From Polaromonas sp. (GTDB taxonomy: Bacteria; Pseudomonadota; Gammaproteobacteria; Burkholderiales; Burkholderiaceae_C), in assembly GCF_029945925.1 (NCBI RefSeq), contig NZ_JAQSDN010000062.1, forward strand, positions 1 through 64,000: a DNA stretch of 64,000 nucleotides. The letters run 5' to 3'. Numbering within the stretch: the stretch's first letter is position 1; every line of letters starts with the position of its first letter. Below the pieces are notes generated by a model. The model ran no database searches. It saw only the letters and a list, made by a program, of their open reading frames with translations, and had not been told where the DNA came from. Positions 45,339-55,863 of the stretch are shown here, piece after piece. The position numbers were made by a program, and so were the translations under genes.

Positions 45339-46684
45339 ACACCACCACCACCCTGAACTCGCGCACCACGGACGCGACCACCATCATCCTGCAGCAAGGC
45401 TATTTCGCCAAGCGCAATGCGCTGGACTGGATTTTTGCGGCGCTTGTCCTGGCCGGCGGGCTGTATGCCTTTGCCCGGTACAGCGCTTTCATGGATGTCT
45501 ATGAAAAAGGCATTTTGCTCGGGTCCATTCCCGCCGCCATTGCGATGGGCTGGTTCTGGCGGCCGCTGCGCGCGCTGATGCTGCTGGTGGCGGGCTTCTC
45601 CCTGCTCGGCATCGTGTCCTACCAGGGCGATCTGGCACGCGCCGAACAGGTGTTCTGGCTCAAGTATTTCCTGTCCAGCCAGTCGGCCATTCTCTGGATG
45701 AGCGTGCTGTTTTTCATGAGCACGGCGTTTTACTGGCTCGGCATGTTCGTGCGCGGGCAGGGCGACACCATGGAATCGCTGGGCTCCAAAATTGCCTGGG
45801 TGGCCGTGGGCATGGCACTGATCGGCACCATGGTTCGCTGGTACGAAAGTTATCTGATCGGCACCGATGTCGGCCACATCCCGGTGAGCAACCTGTATGA
45901 GGTGTTCGTCATGTTCTGCTGGATGACTGCGGCGTTTTACCTCTACTTCGAAGCGCAGTACAAGACCCGTGCCATGGGCGCGTTTGTCATGCTGGTGGTC
46001 AGTGCCGCCGTGGGGTTTCTGCTCTGGTATACCGTGGTGCGTGAGGCGCATGAAATCCAGCCGCTGGTGCCGGCCCTGAAAAGCTGGTGGATGAAGCTGC
46101 ATGTGCCGGCCAACTTCATTGGCTACGGCATGTTCGCACTGGCCGCCATGGTGGCGCTGGCCTACCTGGTCAAGCAGCAGGCCGGCGAGACCCGCTGGTA
46201 CAAGCTGACGCCCTTGTGGCTGCTCGCCGTGGTCCTGTGTTTTGTGCCGATTGTGTTTCGCAAGTCAACCGAAACCGGGGGTACCAATTACTGGCTGGGT
46301 TATCTGCTGGTCTCCGGCCTGGTTGCCGCCGCCATTTTGCTGGGCCGCCAGCGCATTGCGGCACGCCTGCCGAGCGCCGAAGTGCTCGACGACGTGATGT
46401 ACAAGGCCATTGCCGTCGGCTTTGCGTTTTTCACCATCGCCACCGTGCTTGGCGCCTTGTGGGCGGCTGAGGCATGGGGCGGTTACTGGAGCTGGGACCC
46501 GAAAGAAACCTGGGCATTGATCGTCTGGCTCAACTACGCGGCCTGGCTGCACATGCGGCTGATGAAGGGCCTGCGCGGTACCGTGGCCGCCTGGTGGGCC
46601 CTGGTGGGGCTGGCCGTCACCACCTTTGCCTTTCTGGGGGTGAACATGTTCCTGTCGGGCCTGCACAGTTACGGAACCTTGTAG
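45335..46684 (+). CDS. ccsB: Cytochrome c biogenesis protein CcsB (CcsA/ResC type)
   Basis: The second half of the System II haem lyase, 449 residues, with about eight membrane segments. The tryptophan-rich haem-binding motif is WGGYWSWDPKETWALIVWL (about residues 380-398). Two of the flanking histidines, in HVPANFIGYG and LHMRL, fit the external haem ligands. ATG overlaps the resB stop (ATGA). Confidence 0.95.
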   Translation: MNTTTTLNSRTTDATTIILQQGYFAKRNALDWIFAALVLAGGLYAFARYSAFMDVYEKGILLGSIPAAIAMGWFWRPLRALMLLVAGFSLLGIVSYQGDLARAEQVFWLKYFLSSQSAILWMSVLFFMSTAFYWLGMFVRGQGDTMESLGSKIAWVAVGMALIGTMVRWYESYLIGTDVGHIPVSNLYEVFVMFCWMTAAFYLYFEAQYKTRAMGAFVMLVVSAAVGFLLWYTVVREAHEIQPLVPALKSWWMKLHVPANFIGYGMFALAAMVALAYLVKQQAGETRWYKLTPLWLLAVVLCFVPIVFRKSTETGGTNYWLGYLLVSGLVAAAILLGRQRIAARLPSAEVLDDVMYKAIAVGFAFFTIATVLGALWAAEAWGGYWSWDPKETWALIVWLNYAAWLHMRLMKGLRGTVAAWWALVGLAVTTFAFLGVNMFLSGLHSYGTL

Positions 46685-46761
46685 CCGGGGTTTGAATCCT
46701 TGTAAGAAGCGGCTGCGTACCCAGACTAACTCCCAGCCCTTCCCCACAACAAGGACACACC

Positions 46762-47760
46762 ATGCTGATCAAGACTGACCACAGTGGCTTCGACCACGCC
46801 GTTTCCAGCGACATCACGCCTCAGGGCGTTTACCAGCAGCGGCGCAAGCTGATCAAGCTGATGGCTACAGGTGCCGCCGGTGCGACCATCGCTTCCTGGG
46901 CCGGTCGACAAGCGCTGGCGCAGGCGGTTGTCAAACCCGGGAAGCTGGCTGCTTTGCCCGGTGCCAAATCGGGGGTGGCCGGCGCGGTCACGATGGAGAA
47001 AGTGACGGACTACAAGGACGTCACAAGCTACAACAACTTCTATGAATTCGGTACCGACAAGTCGGACCCGGCCAAAAATGCCCACACGCTGGTGACCAAG
47101 CCCTGGACGGTGGCCATCGAAGGCCTGGTCAAGCAGCCCAGAAACTGGGCCATCGAAGACCTGATCAGGCTCAGCGCCCAGGAGGAACGCATCTACCGGC
47201 TGCGCTGCGTCGAAGGCTGGTCCATGGTGATTCCCTGGGTTGGCTATTCGCTGGCGGAGCTCATTAAAAAGGTCGAGCCGCTGGGTAACGCCAAGTATGT
47301 CGAGTTCATCACCCAGGCCGATCCGAAAACCATGCCGTTTGTCGGCTCGCGCGTGCTGGACTGGCCCTATGTCGAGGCACTGCGCATGGACGAGGCGATG
47401 CACCCGCTGACCCTTTTGAGTTTCGGCATGTACGGCGAAGTGCTGCCCAACCAGAGCGGTGCGCCGGTGCGCCTGGTGGTACCATGGAAATACGGTTTCA
47501 AGAGTGGCAAGAGCATCGTCAAGATCCGCTTTACCGACAAGGAATCGCGTACCGCGTGGAACAAGGCGGCTGCCAGCGAATACGGGTTTTATTCCAATGT
47601 GAACCCGTCCGTGGACCATCCGCGCTGGAGCCAGGCGACCGAGCGCCGTATTGGCGAAGATGGCCTGTTCGCCAAGAAACGCAAAACCCTGATGTTCAAC
47701 GGCTACGAGGCCCAGGTGGGGCAGTTGTATGCGGGCATGGATCTGAAGAAGTTTTATTGA
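46762..47760 (+). CDS. msrP: Protein-methionine-sulfoxide reductase catalytic subunit MsrP
   Basis: A molybdopterin enzyme that reduces oxidised methionines in periplasmic proteins, formerly YedY; 332 residues. The twin-arginine signal [20 protein letters not shown] directs Tat export after cofactor insertion. The cysteine that holds molybdenum is in [14 protein letters not shown] (about residue 150). It is followed by msrQ, its haem partner. A ~70-base gap separates it from ccsB. Confidence 0.95.
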   Translation: MLIKTDHSGFDHAVSSDITPQGVYQQRRKLIKLMATGAAGATIASWAGRQALAQAVVKPGKLAALPGAKSGVAGAVTMEKVTDYKDVTSYNNFYEFGTDKSDPAKNAHTLVTKPWTVAIEGLVKQPRNWAIEDLIRLSAQEERIYRLRCVEGWSMVIPWVGYSLAELIKKVEPLGNAKYVEFITQADPKTMPFVGSRVLDWPYVEALRMDEAMHPLTLLSFGMYGEVLPNQSGAPVRLVVPWKYGFKSGKSIVKIRFTDKESRTAWNKAAASEYGFYSNVNPSVDHPRWSQATERRIGEDGLFAKKRKTLMFNGYEAQVGQLYAGMDLKKFY

Positions 47761-47828
47761 TTCGAAGCCGGGGCTCGCCAGTACGCAAAACCTCGTTCGG
47801 CGCCGCGGCGCCGATTTGGTTTTCAACC

Positions 47829-48473
47829 ATGAAAAAACTTCTCCTCCATCCTGCGGCCAAGCCGGCAGTCTTCATTACCTGCCTGTTGCCGTTCATCTGG
47901 CTGTTCTACAGCGCGCTGGCCAACCAGCTGGGCGCCAACCCCGCGGAAGCGCTGATCCGGGCAACGGGCGACTGGACCCTGCGTTTCCTGTGCATCGTGC
48001 TGGCCGTCACACCGCTGCGGGTGATCAGCAACACGCCCGCGCTGGCGCGTTTTCGCCGCATGCTGGGGCTGTTTGTGTATTTTTACGTGCTGGTCCACCT
48101 GCTCAGCTACAGCTGGTTCGACATGGGCTTTGATGTGGCCGATATCGTCAGGGACATCATCAAGCGGCCGTTCATCCTGGTGGGATTTGCCGCTTTCCTG
48201 CTGTTGACACCGCTGGCTGCGACCTCCTTCAACGCAGCCATCCGCCGGCTCGGGGCGAAGCGCTGGCAGATGCTTCACAAGCTGGTGTACCTGATTGCGG
48301 GCTTGGGCATCCTGCATTTCTTCTGGATGCGCTCAGGCAAAAACGATTTTGCCGAGGTGTCGGTCTATGCGGCCATCATCGCTGCGCTGCTGGGCTGGCG
48401 TGTATGGCAGCGCTGGGGTCGGCGCAAGCGTCCGGCGGGTTCCCGTCCTGCCGCAGCGACGCGCCTGCAGTGA
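47829..48473 (+). CDS. msrQ: Protein-methionine-sulfoxide reductase haem subunit MsrQ
   Basis: A b-type haem membrane protein (formerly YedZ) that feeds electrons from the respiratory chain to MsrP. The 214-residue product begins MKKLLLHPAAKPAVFITCL and has five or six hydrophobic segments. Haem ligands are likely the histidines in YVLVHLLSYSW and MLHKLVYLIAGLGILHFF. A copy of the AGCT repeat follows seven bases after the stop. Confidence 0.93.
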   Translation: MKKLLLHPAAKPAVFITCLLPFIWLFYSALANQLGANPAEALIRATGDWTLRFLCIVLAVTPLRVISNTPALARFRRMLGLFVYFYVLVHLLSYSWFDMGFDVADIVRDIIKRPFILVGFAAFLLLTPLAATSFNAAIRRLGAKRWQMLHKLVYLIAGLGILHFFWMRSGKNDFAEVSVYAAIIAALLGWRVWQRWGRRKRPAGSRPAAATRLQ

Positions 48474-48479
48474 AGCAAA

Positions 48480-48530
48480 TGCTCCTGAATCAGGAGCTGA
48501 AGGCGCACGATTGATAAGGGCTGGAGCAGG
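48480..48530 (+). repeat. AGCT-type dispersed repeat after msrQ
   Basis: TGCTCCTGAATCAGGAGCTG, AAGGCGCACGATTGATAAGG, GCTGGAGCAGG. It fits the shared order of elements and lies in the short gap between convergent msrQ and the ODP gene. Confidence 0.7.
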
Positions 48531-48544
48531 TTTTTGCCTGAAAC

Positions 48545-49372
48545 CTAGGCGTTCACGGCACGCAGCGCGGGCCGGATCTGGCGCGCGACCGGATCGATGC
48601 TTGCCGTAGGCAACTGGTAGGCGCGATCGTCAAACAGGTCGATACCGCACATCAGGTTTTCAATCCAGTCGAAGAATTCGTTCACGGCCTGCTTGCCGAC
48701 GATCGGTGCGCCGTGTTGCGGCACCAGCATGGCGATGTCCATGGGACGCACCATGTTGACCCACAGCCGCAGGATCTTGTTCGAGACCATGTAGCGCCGG
48801 TGGAAACCTTCCATCAGGGGAATGTGCGGCTTGAGGCTGGTGACCGGTTGGCGCGCCTGGGCGCCGGACATCATCGACACCCCGAGATCGCCCGTGAACA
48901 GGATGCGACTGACCGGATCGTAGAAGTGAAAATTGCCTTCGGAGTGCATGAAGTGCGCCGGGATCAACCACAGTTCATTGGCGCCCAGAGGCAGGCGCCC
49001 GCCACCGTCGGGCACGCCGATCACGCGTTTGTCGGTCTTGCCGACCTTGGTGAAATGTGGAACAAAACGCTCCCACACCCGTGAAATCACGAGCATGGCC
49101 TGGGTACTGCTCAGCCAGCGATCCAGCGAAGCGATGATGTCGGGGTCTGCATGTGAAGCGATGATGTAGGACAGCTTGTGCGGCGGAAAATGCTGCGTCA
49201 TGCCCATGAACAGTTCGTTGTAGGCCAGGTTTCCGCCGGGATCAATGATGGCCCCCGTGCCGTTGTCCACGATGAGAAACTGGTTGGCCTGAACCGCCTG
49301 TCCATCTTCCTCGATGAGGTCGGTGAACATCAGGCAGGCGTGGTTTTTGTCGCGATAAAGTTCCAGAGCCAT
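48545..49372 (-). CDS. MBL-fold oxygen-binding di-iron protein (ODP-type)
   Basis: A 275-residue metallo-beta-lactamase-fold protein of the ODP class, related to the di-iron part of flavodiiron proteins but without the flavodoxin domain. The metal motif is IIASHADPDIIASLDRW (HxDxD in place of HxHxDH), with later ligands in PAHFMHSEGNFHFYDP, LFTGDLG and VPQHGAP. Such proteins bind oxygen or nitric oxide. MALELYRDKNH at 49372 is chosen; upstream is a perfect FNR-type box at the class II distance, so anaerobic induction is likely. Confidence 0.82.
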   Translation of the reverse strand: MALELYRDKNHACLMFTDLIEEDGQAVQANQFLIVDNGTGAIIDPGGNLAYNELFMGMTQHFPPHKLSYIIASHADPDIIASLDRWLSSTQAMLVISRVWERFVPHFTKVGKTDKRVIGVPDGGGRLPLGANELWLIPAHFMHSEGNFHFYDPVSRILFTGDLGVSMMSGAQARQPVTSLKPHIPLMEGFHRRYMVSNKILRLWVNMVRPMDIAMLVPQHGAPIVGKQAVNEFFDWIENLMCGIDLFDDRAYQLPTASIDPVARQIRPALRAVNA

Positions 49373-49404
49373 GTCAGTGCTTAACGTCGATTTGAAGAAA
49401 ACCG

Positions 49405-49454
49405 ACTGTACTTCCACCTCTGCAGACGTCTCTTGATGGGCATCAAGAGACGTC
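49405..49454 (-). promoter_or_regulatory. FNR-type box within a 30-base palindrome, and -10 of the ODP gene
   Basis: TTGAT-GGGC-ATCAA (49433-49446) matches the FNR/ANR site exactly. It is the centre of a longer perfect palindrome, GACGTCTCTTGATG-GG-CATCAAGAGACGTC (49425-49454). A TACAGT at 49410-49405 would be a -10, giving a start near 49398 with the box centred at -41.5, the usual place for activation. Confidence 0.75.
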
Positions 49455-49458
49455 GTCC

Positions 49459-50763
49459 TCACGGCAACAATTTTTCGCCGCGGAAGGTGTCGGCCGCTGT
49501 TTCGCGCTTGCGTATGAGGTGGGCTTGTTCACCATCGACCAGCACCTCGGCGGCACGGCCCCGGGTGTTGTAGTTGCTGGCCATGCTCATGCAGTAGGCC
49601 CCCGCCGACAGCACGGCCAGTCGATCCCCGGCGACCACTGCCAGCGTGCGGTCGCGGCCTATCCAGTCGCCGCTTTCGCAGACCGGGCCGACCACGTCGT
49701 AGGACGCCTGCTGCCTGTCCTGGTGCGTCTCAAGCGGCACGATTGCATGAAACGCCTGGTACATGGCGGGACGCGGCAGGTCGTTCATCGCGGCATCAAT
49801 CACGCAGAAATTCTTCTGCTCACCGGGCTTGAGGTAAAGCACCTCGGTCAGGCAGACGCCGGCGTTGCCCACCAGCGAGCGACCCGGCTCGACCATCAGT
49901 TTTTTGCCGCCATGGCCGCGTGCATCCAGTTTGGCCAGCAGTTCCTGCCAGAGCACATCTGCCGCGGGCGGTGCGTCCTGGTTGTAATTGATGCCCAGGC
50001 CGCCACCAAAGTCGATGTGTTCAATCGTGATGCCCGCCGCTTCTATGCTGTCGACCAGGTCCAGCACCCGGTCCATGGCGTCCAGGTAAGGCGTGGTCTC
50101 GGTAATCTGCGAGCCGATGTGGCAATCGATGCCGACCACCTGTAGCCCTTCAAGTGACGCCGCGTATCGGTAAATCCGCAGTGCATCCTCATGCGCCACG
50201 CCGAACTTGTTGCCCTTGAGGCCGGTCGAGATATAGGGGTGGGTTTTCGGGTCGACATTGGGGTTGACGCGAATGCTGATCGGCGCGATGCGGCCCATGG
50301 CCAGCGCTACCCCGGACAGCACATCCAGTTCGGCCTCACTCTCGACATTGAAGCAGCCGATGCCTGCGGTCAGGGCCTGCTGCATTTCGGAGCGTGTTTT
50401 GCCGACCCCGGAAAAAATGACTTTGCGCACATCGCCGCCCGCGGCCAGCACCCGCTCAAGCTCGCCCCCGGAGACGATGTCAAAGCCGCAGCCTGCACGG
50501 GCAAACACCTGCAGCACGCCCAGCGAGGAGTTGGCCTTCATGGCGTAACAGATCTGCGCATGGCGTCCGGCAAAGCCCTGCTGGTAGGCCGCAAGGGCCG
50601 CCAGCATGGCAGCTTTGGAATACACGAACAGCGGTGTGCCGTACTGGCTGGCCAGGGTATCGAGGCGGGCCGCTTCGAGGTAGAGGCCATCTTGGCGGTA
50701 GGCCAGCTGGGGTGCGCCTGGCAGGGTAGTCGGTGCCGTGGTGGGCATGGCCGGTGCTTTCAT
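49459..50763 (-). CDS. lysA: Diaminopimelate decarboxylase
   Basis: A PLP enzyme that forms lysine from meso-diaminopimelate; 434 residues. The PLP lysine is in CYAMKANSSLGVL (about residue 75), the phosphate-binding glycines in DFGGGLGINY, and the late active-site cysteine in PVCESGDWIGRDR. ATG at 50763 overlaps the lptM stop by four bases (ATGA). MPTTAPT five codons on is an alternative. Confidence 0.96.
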   Translation of the reverse strand: MKAPAMPTTAPTTLPGAPQLAYRQDGLYLEAARLDTLASQYGTPLFVYSKAAMLAALAAYQQGFAGRHAQICYAMKANSSLGVLQVFARAGCGFDIVSGGELERVLAAGGDVRKVIFSGVGKTRSEMQQALTAGIGCFNVESEAELDVLSGVALAMGRIAPISIRVNPNVDPKTHPYISTGLKGNKFGVAHEDALRIYRYAASLEGLQVVGIDCHIGSQITETTPYLDAMDRVLDLVDSIEAAGITIEHIDFGGGLGINYNQDAPPAADVLWQELLAKLDARGHGGKKLMVEPGRSLVGNAGVCLTEVLYLKPGEQKNFCVIDAAMNDLPRPAMYQAFHAIVPLETHQDRQQASYDVVGPVCESGDWIGRDRTLAVVAGDRLAVLSAGAYCMSMASNYNTRGRAAEVLVDGEQAHLIRKRETAADTFRGEKLLP

Positions 50764-51053
50764 CGCGGCGGCAAAGTGGCGGGACCGGATGCTGGCGGTG
50801 GTGCCGGCAGATCAGTCGGGGTGGCTGTGGCGCTTTCCGGTGCGCTGGCGGCGGCGGCGGGCGCTGCGACAGGGGCAATGCCGGCCGGACGGGCTTTGGG
50901 CGGTGGCGGGAGAAAGAGGGGGCCCTTCTGGCCGCAAGCCGCAAGACCCATGGCAATAGCCAGGGTCGCGGCGACGGTTGAAAGGCCATGAGCCCAGGAG
51001 GCCGCTTGGCGACGGCCTAGAATTTGACGCTGGATTTGAAATCTTGCAAACAT
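50760..51053 (-). CDS. lptM: LPS-assembly lipoprotein LptM (YifL-like)
   Basis: A 97-residue lipoprotein that in relatives assists oxidative maturation of LptD. The lipobox is [16 protein letters not shown], followed by a proline/alanine-rich tail. The start is MFARFQ at 51053, divergent from cyaY with only 12 bases between the start codons, so the promoters must overlap the genes. The frame upstream of 51053 reads antisense to cyaY and is not used. Confidence 0.85.
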   Translation of the reverse strand: MFARFQIQRQILGRRQAASWAHGLSTVAATLAIAMGLAACGQKGPLFLPPPPKARPAGIAPVAAPAAAASAPESATATPTDLPAPPPASGPATLPPR

Positions 51054-51065
51054 GATGGGATTGTA

Positions 51066-51422
51066 ATGACCGACCTGGAATATCTGGACCATGCCGAAGC
51101 CGCCCTCAAGGCGATTGAAATGGCGTGTGACCGCATCAACGACGAAACGGATGCCGACGTCGACAACCAGAGAACCGGGGGCATGATCACGCTGACTTTT
51201 GCCGACCGCAGCCAGATCATCATCAATCTCCAGAAGCCGCTTCAGGAAATCTGGATGGCCGCCCGCGCTGGCGGTTTTCATTACAGATTCAACCAGGGCC
51301 AGTGGACCGACACCAAGGATGGCAGCGCGCTGTTTGCGGAGCTGTCGCGTTATGCCAGCGCGCAGGCCGGGCAGCCGCTGGTGTTCAGCGCACCGTCAGG
51401 CGCGCGCCCCGCTAGTTCTTGA
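51066..51422 (+). CDS. cyaY: Iron-sulfur assembly protein CyaY (frataxin)
   Basis: An 118-residue bacterial frataxin, which binds iron and tunes cysteine desulfurase in Fe-S assembly. It begins [18 protein letters not shown] and has the acidic first helix, the strand [18 protein letters not shown] and [13 protein letters not shown]. The C-terminus overlaps the convergent PBP1A gene by 11 bases. Confidence 0.95.
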   Translation: MTDLEYLDHAEAALKAIEMACDRINDETDADVDNQRTGGMITLTFADRSQIIINLQKPLQEIWMAARAGGFHYRFNQGQWTDTKDGSALFAELSRYASAQAGQPLVFSAPSGARPASS

Positions 51423-53838
51423 ACAGATCCAGAATCCGGCGGCGTTCATCGCTCGGTGGCGGGGTCTGGATGGCGGCGCCGGGGGGCACTGGTTGGCCGG
51501 TGATCGGGTTGTCCACACCGGCGCCTGCGGCGGGACGGTCTCCCAGTCCGACGCTGCTGATGCCGGACCCTTTGGCGTATTCATCATAAAACCACTCGCC
51601 GCCGATATTGACAACTCCCTCGGGGGCTGAAAACTCGGTTACCGGCACGCCTTTGAGCGCGTAGTCCATGAAGTTGATCCACACCGGCAGGCTTAGGCCG
51701 CCCCCGGTCTCCCGGTCACCGAGTTTTTTCGGCGTGTCGTAGCCCATCCACACGGCTGCGGTGAGGGTCGGCTGGAAGCCCACAAACCAGGTGTCGATTG
51801 AATCGTTGGTGGTGCCGGTTTTGCCATAGAGGTCTGGCCGTTTCAGGGTCGCCTGGGCCCGGGCGGCGGTGCCGCTGCGGGCAACTTCCTGCAAGAGGCT
51901 GGACATGATGAAGGCGTTGCGCGCTTCGATACCACGGACCGACTCGTCGAGTGTTGGAACGGGGCGGTCGACCACGACCTTGCCTTTCTGGTCGGTGATT
52001 TTGGTGATCAGGTAGGGGTTGACGCGGTAGCCGCCATTGGCAAACACCGAATAGCCGATGGCCATTTGCAGCGGTGTGACCGAGCCGGCGCCCAGTGCCA
52101 TCGTCAGGTAGGCCGGGTGTTTGTCACCGTCAAAACCAAACCGGGTCACCCATTCCTGGGCATATTTGGGGCCTATGGCCTGCAGTATCCGGATGGAAAT
52201 CATGTTTTTTGACCTGGCCAGCCCCCGGCGCAGGCTCATCGGGCCTTCGAAGGTGCCGTCGTAATTTTTTGGCTCCCAAGGCTGGCCGCCGGTGACGCCA
52301 GCGTCAAAAAACAGGGGCGCGTCGTTAACGACCGTCGCCGGGGTGAAGCCTTTTTCGAGGGCGGCCGAATAGATAAACGGCTTGAAGCTGGAGCCGGGCT
52401 GGCGCCAGGCCTGCGTCACATGGTTGAACTTGTTTTTCTCATAGTCAAAGCCGCCGACCAGCGCCTTGATGGCGCCGCTGCGCGGGTCCAGCGCCACAAA
52501 AGCGCCCTCGACCTCCGGTAGCTGTGTGATTTCCCAAGTGTTTTTGGCTGTTTTGGTCACGCGGATCAGGGCGCCGGGACGGATCCTGATGTTGGGTGCC
52601 GCTTTTTCGGACAGGCCCGACTGGGCCGGTTTGAGACCGTCGCCGGTGATTTCAATGGTTTCGCTGTTCTGGCGAAGGGCCACGATTTTCTTCGGCCCGG
52701 CTTCCAGCACCACAGCCGACATCACATCATCGTTGTCCGGACTCTCTGCCAAGGCATCGTCAATCGCGTCTTCGGTTTCCTTGGGATCGCTGGACAGGGC
52801 AATGAATTTTTCGGGGCCGCGGTAGATCTGCCGCCTTTCATAATCCATGATGCCTTTGCGTAGCGCCTTGTAGGCCATGGTCTGGTCGGCAGCCCGCAGG
52901 GTGGTGAAGACATTCAAGCCGCGCGTGTAGGTTTCGTCGCCATACTGGCTATACACCAGTTGGCGCACGGTTTCTGCCACAAATTCGGCATGCACCCGCC
53001 CAGTGTCTGGGCCGGATTTGACCTTGATGTCCTCGTTTTTGGCTGCCACCGCCTGTTCCGGCGTGATGAAGCCGTTTTCTTCCATGCGCTCAATGATGTA
53101 AAGCTGGCGCGCCCGGGCCCGCCTGGGGTTGCTGACCGGGTTGTAGGCGGATGGGGCCTTGGGCAGGCCCGCGAGCATGGCGGCCTCGGCGATGCTGATG
53201 GATTTAAGCGGCTTGCCGAAATAAATCTCGGACGCGGCGGCAAAACCATAAGCGCGTTGCCCCAGGAAGATCTGGTTCATGTAGATCTCCAGGATCTGAT
53301 CCTTGCTCAGCAGGTGTTCCAGCTTGAAGGTCAGCAAGATCTCGTAGATTTTCCGCGTGTAGCTCTTTTCGGTAGACAGGTAGACGTTGCGGGCGACCTG
53401 CATGGTGATGGTCGAGGCGCCCTGACTCTTGGCCCGTCCCACATTGGCGAGGCCGGCCCGGATCACGCCGATGTAATCAACCCCGCCATGAGAGAAGAAG
53501 CGAGCATCCTCAATAGCCAGCACCGCATCCTTCATGACCTTGGGTATCTCGCCGATCGGTGTCAGGTTGCGGCGCTCCTCGCCAAACTCACCAATCAGAA
53601 CCGCATCCGCTGAATAGACGCGCAAAGGAAGTTTCGGGCGGTAGTCCAGCAAATCGGACACATCCGGCAGGTTGGGGTAGGCGACGGCCAGCGCAACCGC
53701 AATGATGATCAGGAGTGAAACAAGGCCAGCCAGCGCCAGACCCAGGCCCCACGCAAAGGCCTTGAGCAGCTTGGGCAGCCAGGACAGCTGGCTGACAGGG
53801 GAGGGACGGGATTCGGAAGTCGAAGAATTTGACGGCAT
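51412..53838 (-). CDS. mrcA: Penicillin-binding protein 1A (class A)
   Basis: A bifunctional peptidoglycan synthase, 808 residues. After one N-terminal membrane segment comes the transglycosylase domain ([19 protein letters not shown] and [19 protein letters not shown]), an OB-like middle region and the transpeptidase domain with the SxxK motif in [19 protein letters not shown] and [17 protein letters not shown] at 53838 is taken as start; ATG at 53865 is possible. It is divergent from pilM, a common arrangement in this class. Confidence 0.94.
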   Translation of the reverse strand: MPSNSSTSESRPSPVSQLSWLPKLLKAFAWGLGLALAGLVSLLIIIAVALAVAYPNLPDVSDLLDYRPKLPLRVYSADAVLIGEFGEERRNLTPIGEIPKVMKDAVLAIEDARFFSHGGVDYIGVIRAGLANVGRAKSQGASTITMQVARNVYLSTEKSYTRKIYEILLTFKLEHLLSKDQILEIYMNQIFLGQRAYGFAAASEIYFGKPLKSISIAEAAMLAGLPKAPSAYNPVSNPRRARARQLYIIERMEENGFITPEQAVAAKNEDIKVKSGPDTGRVHAEFVAETVRQLVYSQYGDETYTRGLNVFTTLRAADQTMAYKALRKGIMDYERRQIYRGPEKFIALSSDPKETEDAIDDALAESPDNDDVMSAVVLEAGPKKIVALRQNSETIEITGDGLKPAQSGLSEKAAPNIRIRPGALIRVTKTAKNTWEITQLPEVEGAFVALDPRSGAIKALVGGFDYEKNKFNHVTQAWRQPGSSFKPFIYSAALEKGFTPATVVNDAPLFFDAGVTGGQPWEPKNYDGTFEGPMSLRRGLARSKNMISIRILQAIGPKYAQEWVTRFGFDGDKHPAYLTMALGAGSVTPLQMAIGYSVFANGGYRVNPYLITKITDQKGKVVVDRPVPTLDESVRGIEARNAFIMSSLLQEVARSGTAARAQATLKRPDLYGKTGTTNDSIDTWFVGFQPTLTAAVWMGYDTPKKLGDRETGGGLSLPVWINFMDYALKGVPVTEFSAPEGVVNIGGEWFYDEYAKGSGISSVGLGDRPAAGAGVDNPITGQPVPPGAAIQTPPPSDERRRILDLFKN

Positions 53839-53976
53839 GGGTTTAACGTAAGTTCGCGCCAGCATTGTAAAAATCCACGATGCTGGAAGACTTTGCAGGT
53901 TGTCAGGGATTTCACATTTTGCAATTGTGGCCTTGTCGCCGCGCCGACATCAACCCGGTCAAGCCATTGAAAGCGT

Positions 53977-54010
53977 CTACTTTTGACAACGGTGATAGTA
54001 AGCTAAAACT
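53977..54010 (+). promoter_or_regulatory. Candidate promoter of pilMNOPQ
   Basis: TTGACA at 53983-53988 with TAAAACT at 54004-54010 (spacing 15-16). The stretch CTACTTTTGACAAC around the -35 is identical to 9701-9714. The 5' leader before pilM would be about 90 bases. Confidence 0.4.
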
Positions 54011-54105
54011 GAAAAATCCTTTGTTGTACAAGGACCTTACTGATAGCATTCAAGTGATTTCTTAAGTTTGTAGGGCTACATATTAGCCGTCATCTGGGGA
54101 CCGTC

Positions 54106-55185
54106 TTGATCTCTCTGGGGTCTTTATTAAACCGTCAATCGCCAGCCTTGCTGGGCCTGGACATCAGTTCGTCCAGCGTCAAGCTGGTAGAGCTCAGCCA
54201 TGACAAGGCTGGCAACCTGGTGCTTGACCGGTGCGCCATTGAGCCCCTGGAACGGGGCTGGATCACCGACGGCAACGTCGAGAAATTTGACGAAGTTGCC
54301 GAGGCAGTCCGCCGACTGGTCAAAAAGAGCGGGACACGCACCAAAAATGTGGTCATGGCCCTGCCCGCGTCGGCCGTGATCACCAAGAAAATCATCCTGC
54401 CCGGCGGAATGAGCGAGCAGGAGCTGGAGATCCAGGTAGAGGCCGAGGCCAATCAATACATCCCCTTTTCTCTGGATGAGGTCAGTCTTGATTTTTGTGT
54501 CATAGGTCCCAGCGCCAGCTCGGCGGGTGACGTGGAGGTGCTGATCGCCGCATCCCGCAAGGAAAAAGTCAACGACCGGCAGGGGCTGGCCGAGGCGGCA
54601 GGTCTCAAACCGGTGGTGGTGGATGTGGAGTCCTATGCTTCACGGCTGGCGACGGCCCGACTGATTGAGAGCCTGCCGAACAAGGGCCTGGACACCATGG
54701 TGGCCCTGTTCGAAGTCGGTGCCCTGACCACCAGCATGCAGGTCATCAAGAACGACGAAGTGCTGTATGAGCGCGACCAGGCTTTTGGCGGAGCTCAGCT
54801 GACCCAGCTGATCGTCCGCCAGTATGGTTTTTCTCCGGAAGAGGCGGAAGGAAAAAAGCGCAGTGGCGACCTGCCGGATGACTACGATGGCAACGTGCTC
54901 AAACCCTTTGTTGACAGCATGGCGCAGGAAATTGGTCGTGCGCTCCAATTCTTTTTTACGAGTACTCCGCACAACAAGGTGGATTACGTGATGCTGGCGG
55001 GCGGTTCGTCGGCATTGCCGGGGTTGACCGAAGCAGTGACCCAGCAGACCTCATTTGCCTGCATGGTTGCCAATCCCTTTGAGGGCATGGTTTTGGGCGG
55101 CAATGTAAGGGAGAACAAGATGAAGCGTGAAGCCGCGTCTTACCTGACCGCTTGCGGGCTGGCTTTGCGGAGGTTTTTCCAGTGA
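54106..55185 (+). CDS. pilM: Type IV pilus assembly ATPase-like PilM
   Basis: An actin-like cytoplasmic protein of the type IV pilus, 359 residues, binding ATP and PilN. GLDISSSSVKLVELS at the N-terminus is the phosphate-binding part and VMLAGGSSALPGL the later one. The start is TTG at 54106 (TTG ATC TCT), supported by GGGGA five bases upstream; no usable ATG lies nearby. It overlaps pilN (GTG start) by four bases. Confidence 0.93.
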   Translation: MISLGSLLNRQSPALLGLDISSSSVKLVELSHDKAGNLVLDRCAIEPLERGWITDGNVEKFDEVAEAVRRLVKKSGTRTKNVVMALPASAVITKKIILPGGMSEQELEIQVEAEANQYIPFSLDEVSLDFCVIGPSASSAGDVEVLIAASRKEKVNDRQGLAEAAGLKPVVVDVESYASRLATARLIESLPNKGLDTMVALFEVGALTTSMQVIKNDEVLYERDQAFGGAQLTQLIVRQYGFSPEEAEGKKRSGDLPDDYDGNVLKPFVDSMAQEIGRALQFFFTSTPHNKVDYVMLAGGSSALPGLTEAVTQQTSFACMVANPFEGMVLGGNVRENKMKREAASYLTACGLALRRFFQ

Positions 55186-55835
55186 TTCTGGTCAATCTGC
55201 TTCCCCATCGCGAAGCGGCGCGCAAACGCCGCCGTGAGGCTTTTTTCGTCGCCTTGGGTATTGCTGCCCTCACTGGCGGTCTGCTCTGCGGAGCGGTTTA
55301 TTCCTGGTACCAGGCCCAAATTTCGGGGCAGCAGGGAAAGAATACGTTTCTGAAAACCGAAATCACCCGTCTTGAGAACCAAATCAAGGAAATTGCGGGC
55401 CTGCAGCAGGAAATTGCCGCCTTGCGTGCCCGCCAAATGGCGGTGGAGGACCTGCAGGGCAACCGGAATCTGCCGGTCTACCTGCTCGATGAACTGGTCC
55501 GACAGTTGCCGGACGGGGTTTACCTGAGCACCATGAAGCAGGACAACCAGTCCGTGATGCTGACCGGGGTGGCCCAGTCCAACGAGCGGGTCTCCGAGTT
55601 GCTGCGCAATCTGGGCAACAACAGTCCATGGCTGACCCGGCCCGAACTGATTGAAATCACCGGCAGAACAATCACGCTGGGCGCGCGCGACCAGCGGCGC
55701 GTCGCGAATTTTTCGATGCGCGTGGGACTCAGGCGGGCCACGGATGTGCAGAAAGCGGCGGCATCAGCGGCGGGGTCTTCCGGCGCCGCCGTGGGCAAGC
55801 CCGCCCAGCCGGGCATGGCCGCGGCCAAGAGCTGA
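55182..55835 (+). CDS. pilN: Type IV pilus inner-membrane protein PilN
   Basis: A 217-residue protein with a short cytoplasmic tail, one membrane segment and a periplasmic domain, linking PilM to PilO. It begins VILVNLLPHREAARKRR, the tail that PilM binds. The start is GTG at 55182, overlapping the pilM stop; upstream codons in the same frame belong to pilM in another frame. Confidence 0.92.
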   Translation: MILVNLLPHREAARKRRREAFFVALGIAALTGGLLCGAVYSWYQAQISGQQGKNTFLKTEITRLENQIKEIAGLQQEIAALRARQMAVEDLQGNRNLPVYLLDELVRQLPDGVYLSTMKQDNQSVMLTGVAQSNERVSELLRNLGNNSPWLTRPELIEITGRTITLGARDQRRVANFSMRVGLRRATDVQKAAASAAGSSGAAVGKPAQPGMAAAKS

Positions 55836-55863
55836 CGAACCCAGCCCCGAACAGGCACTGACT

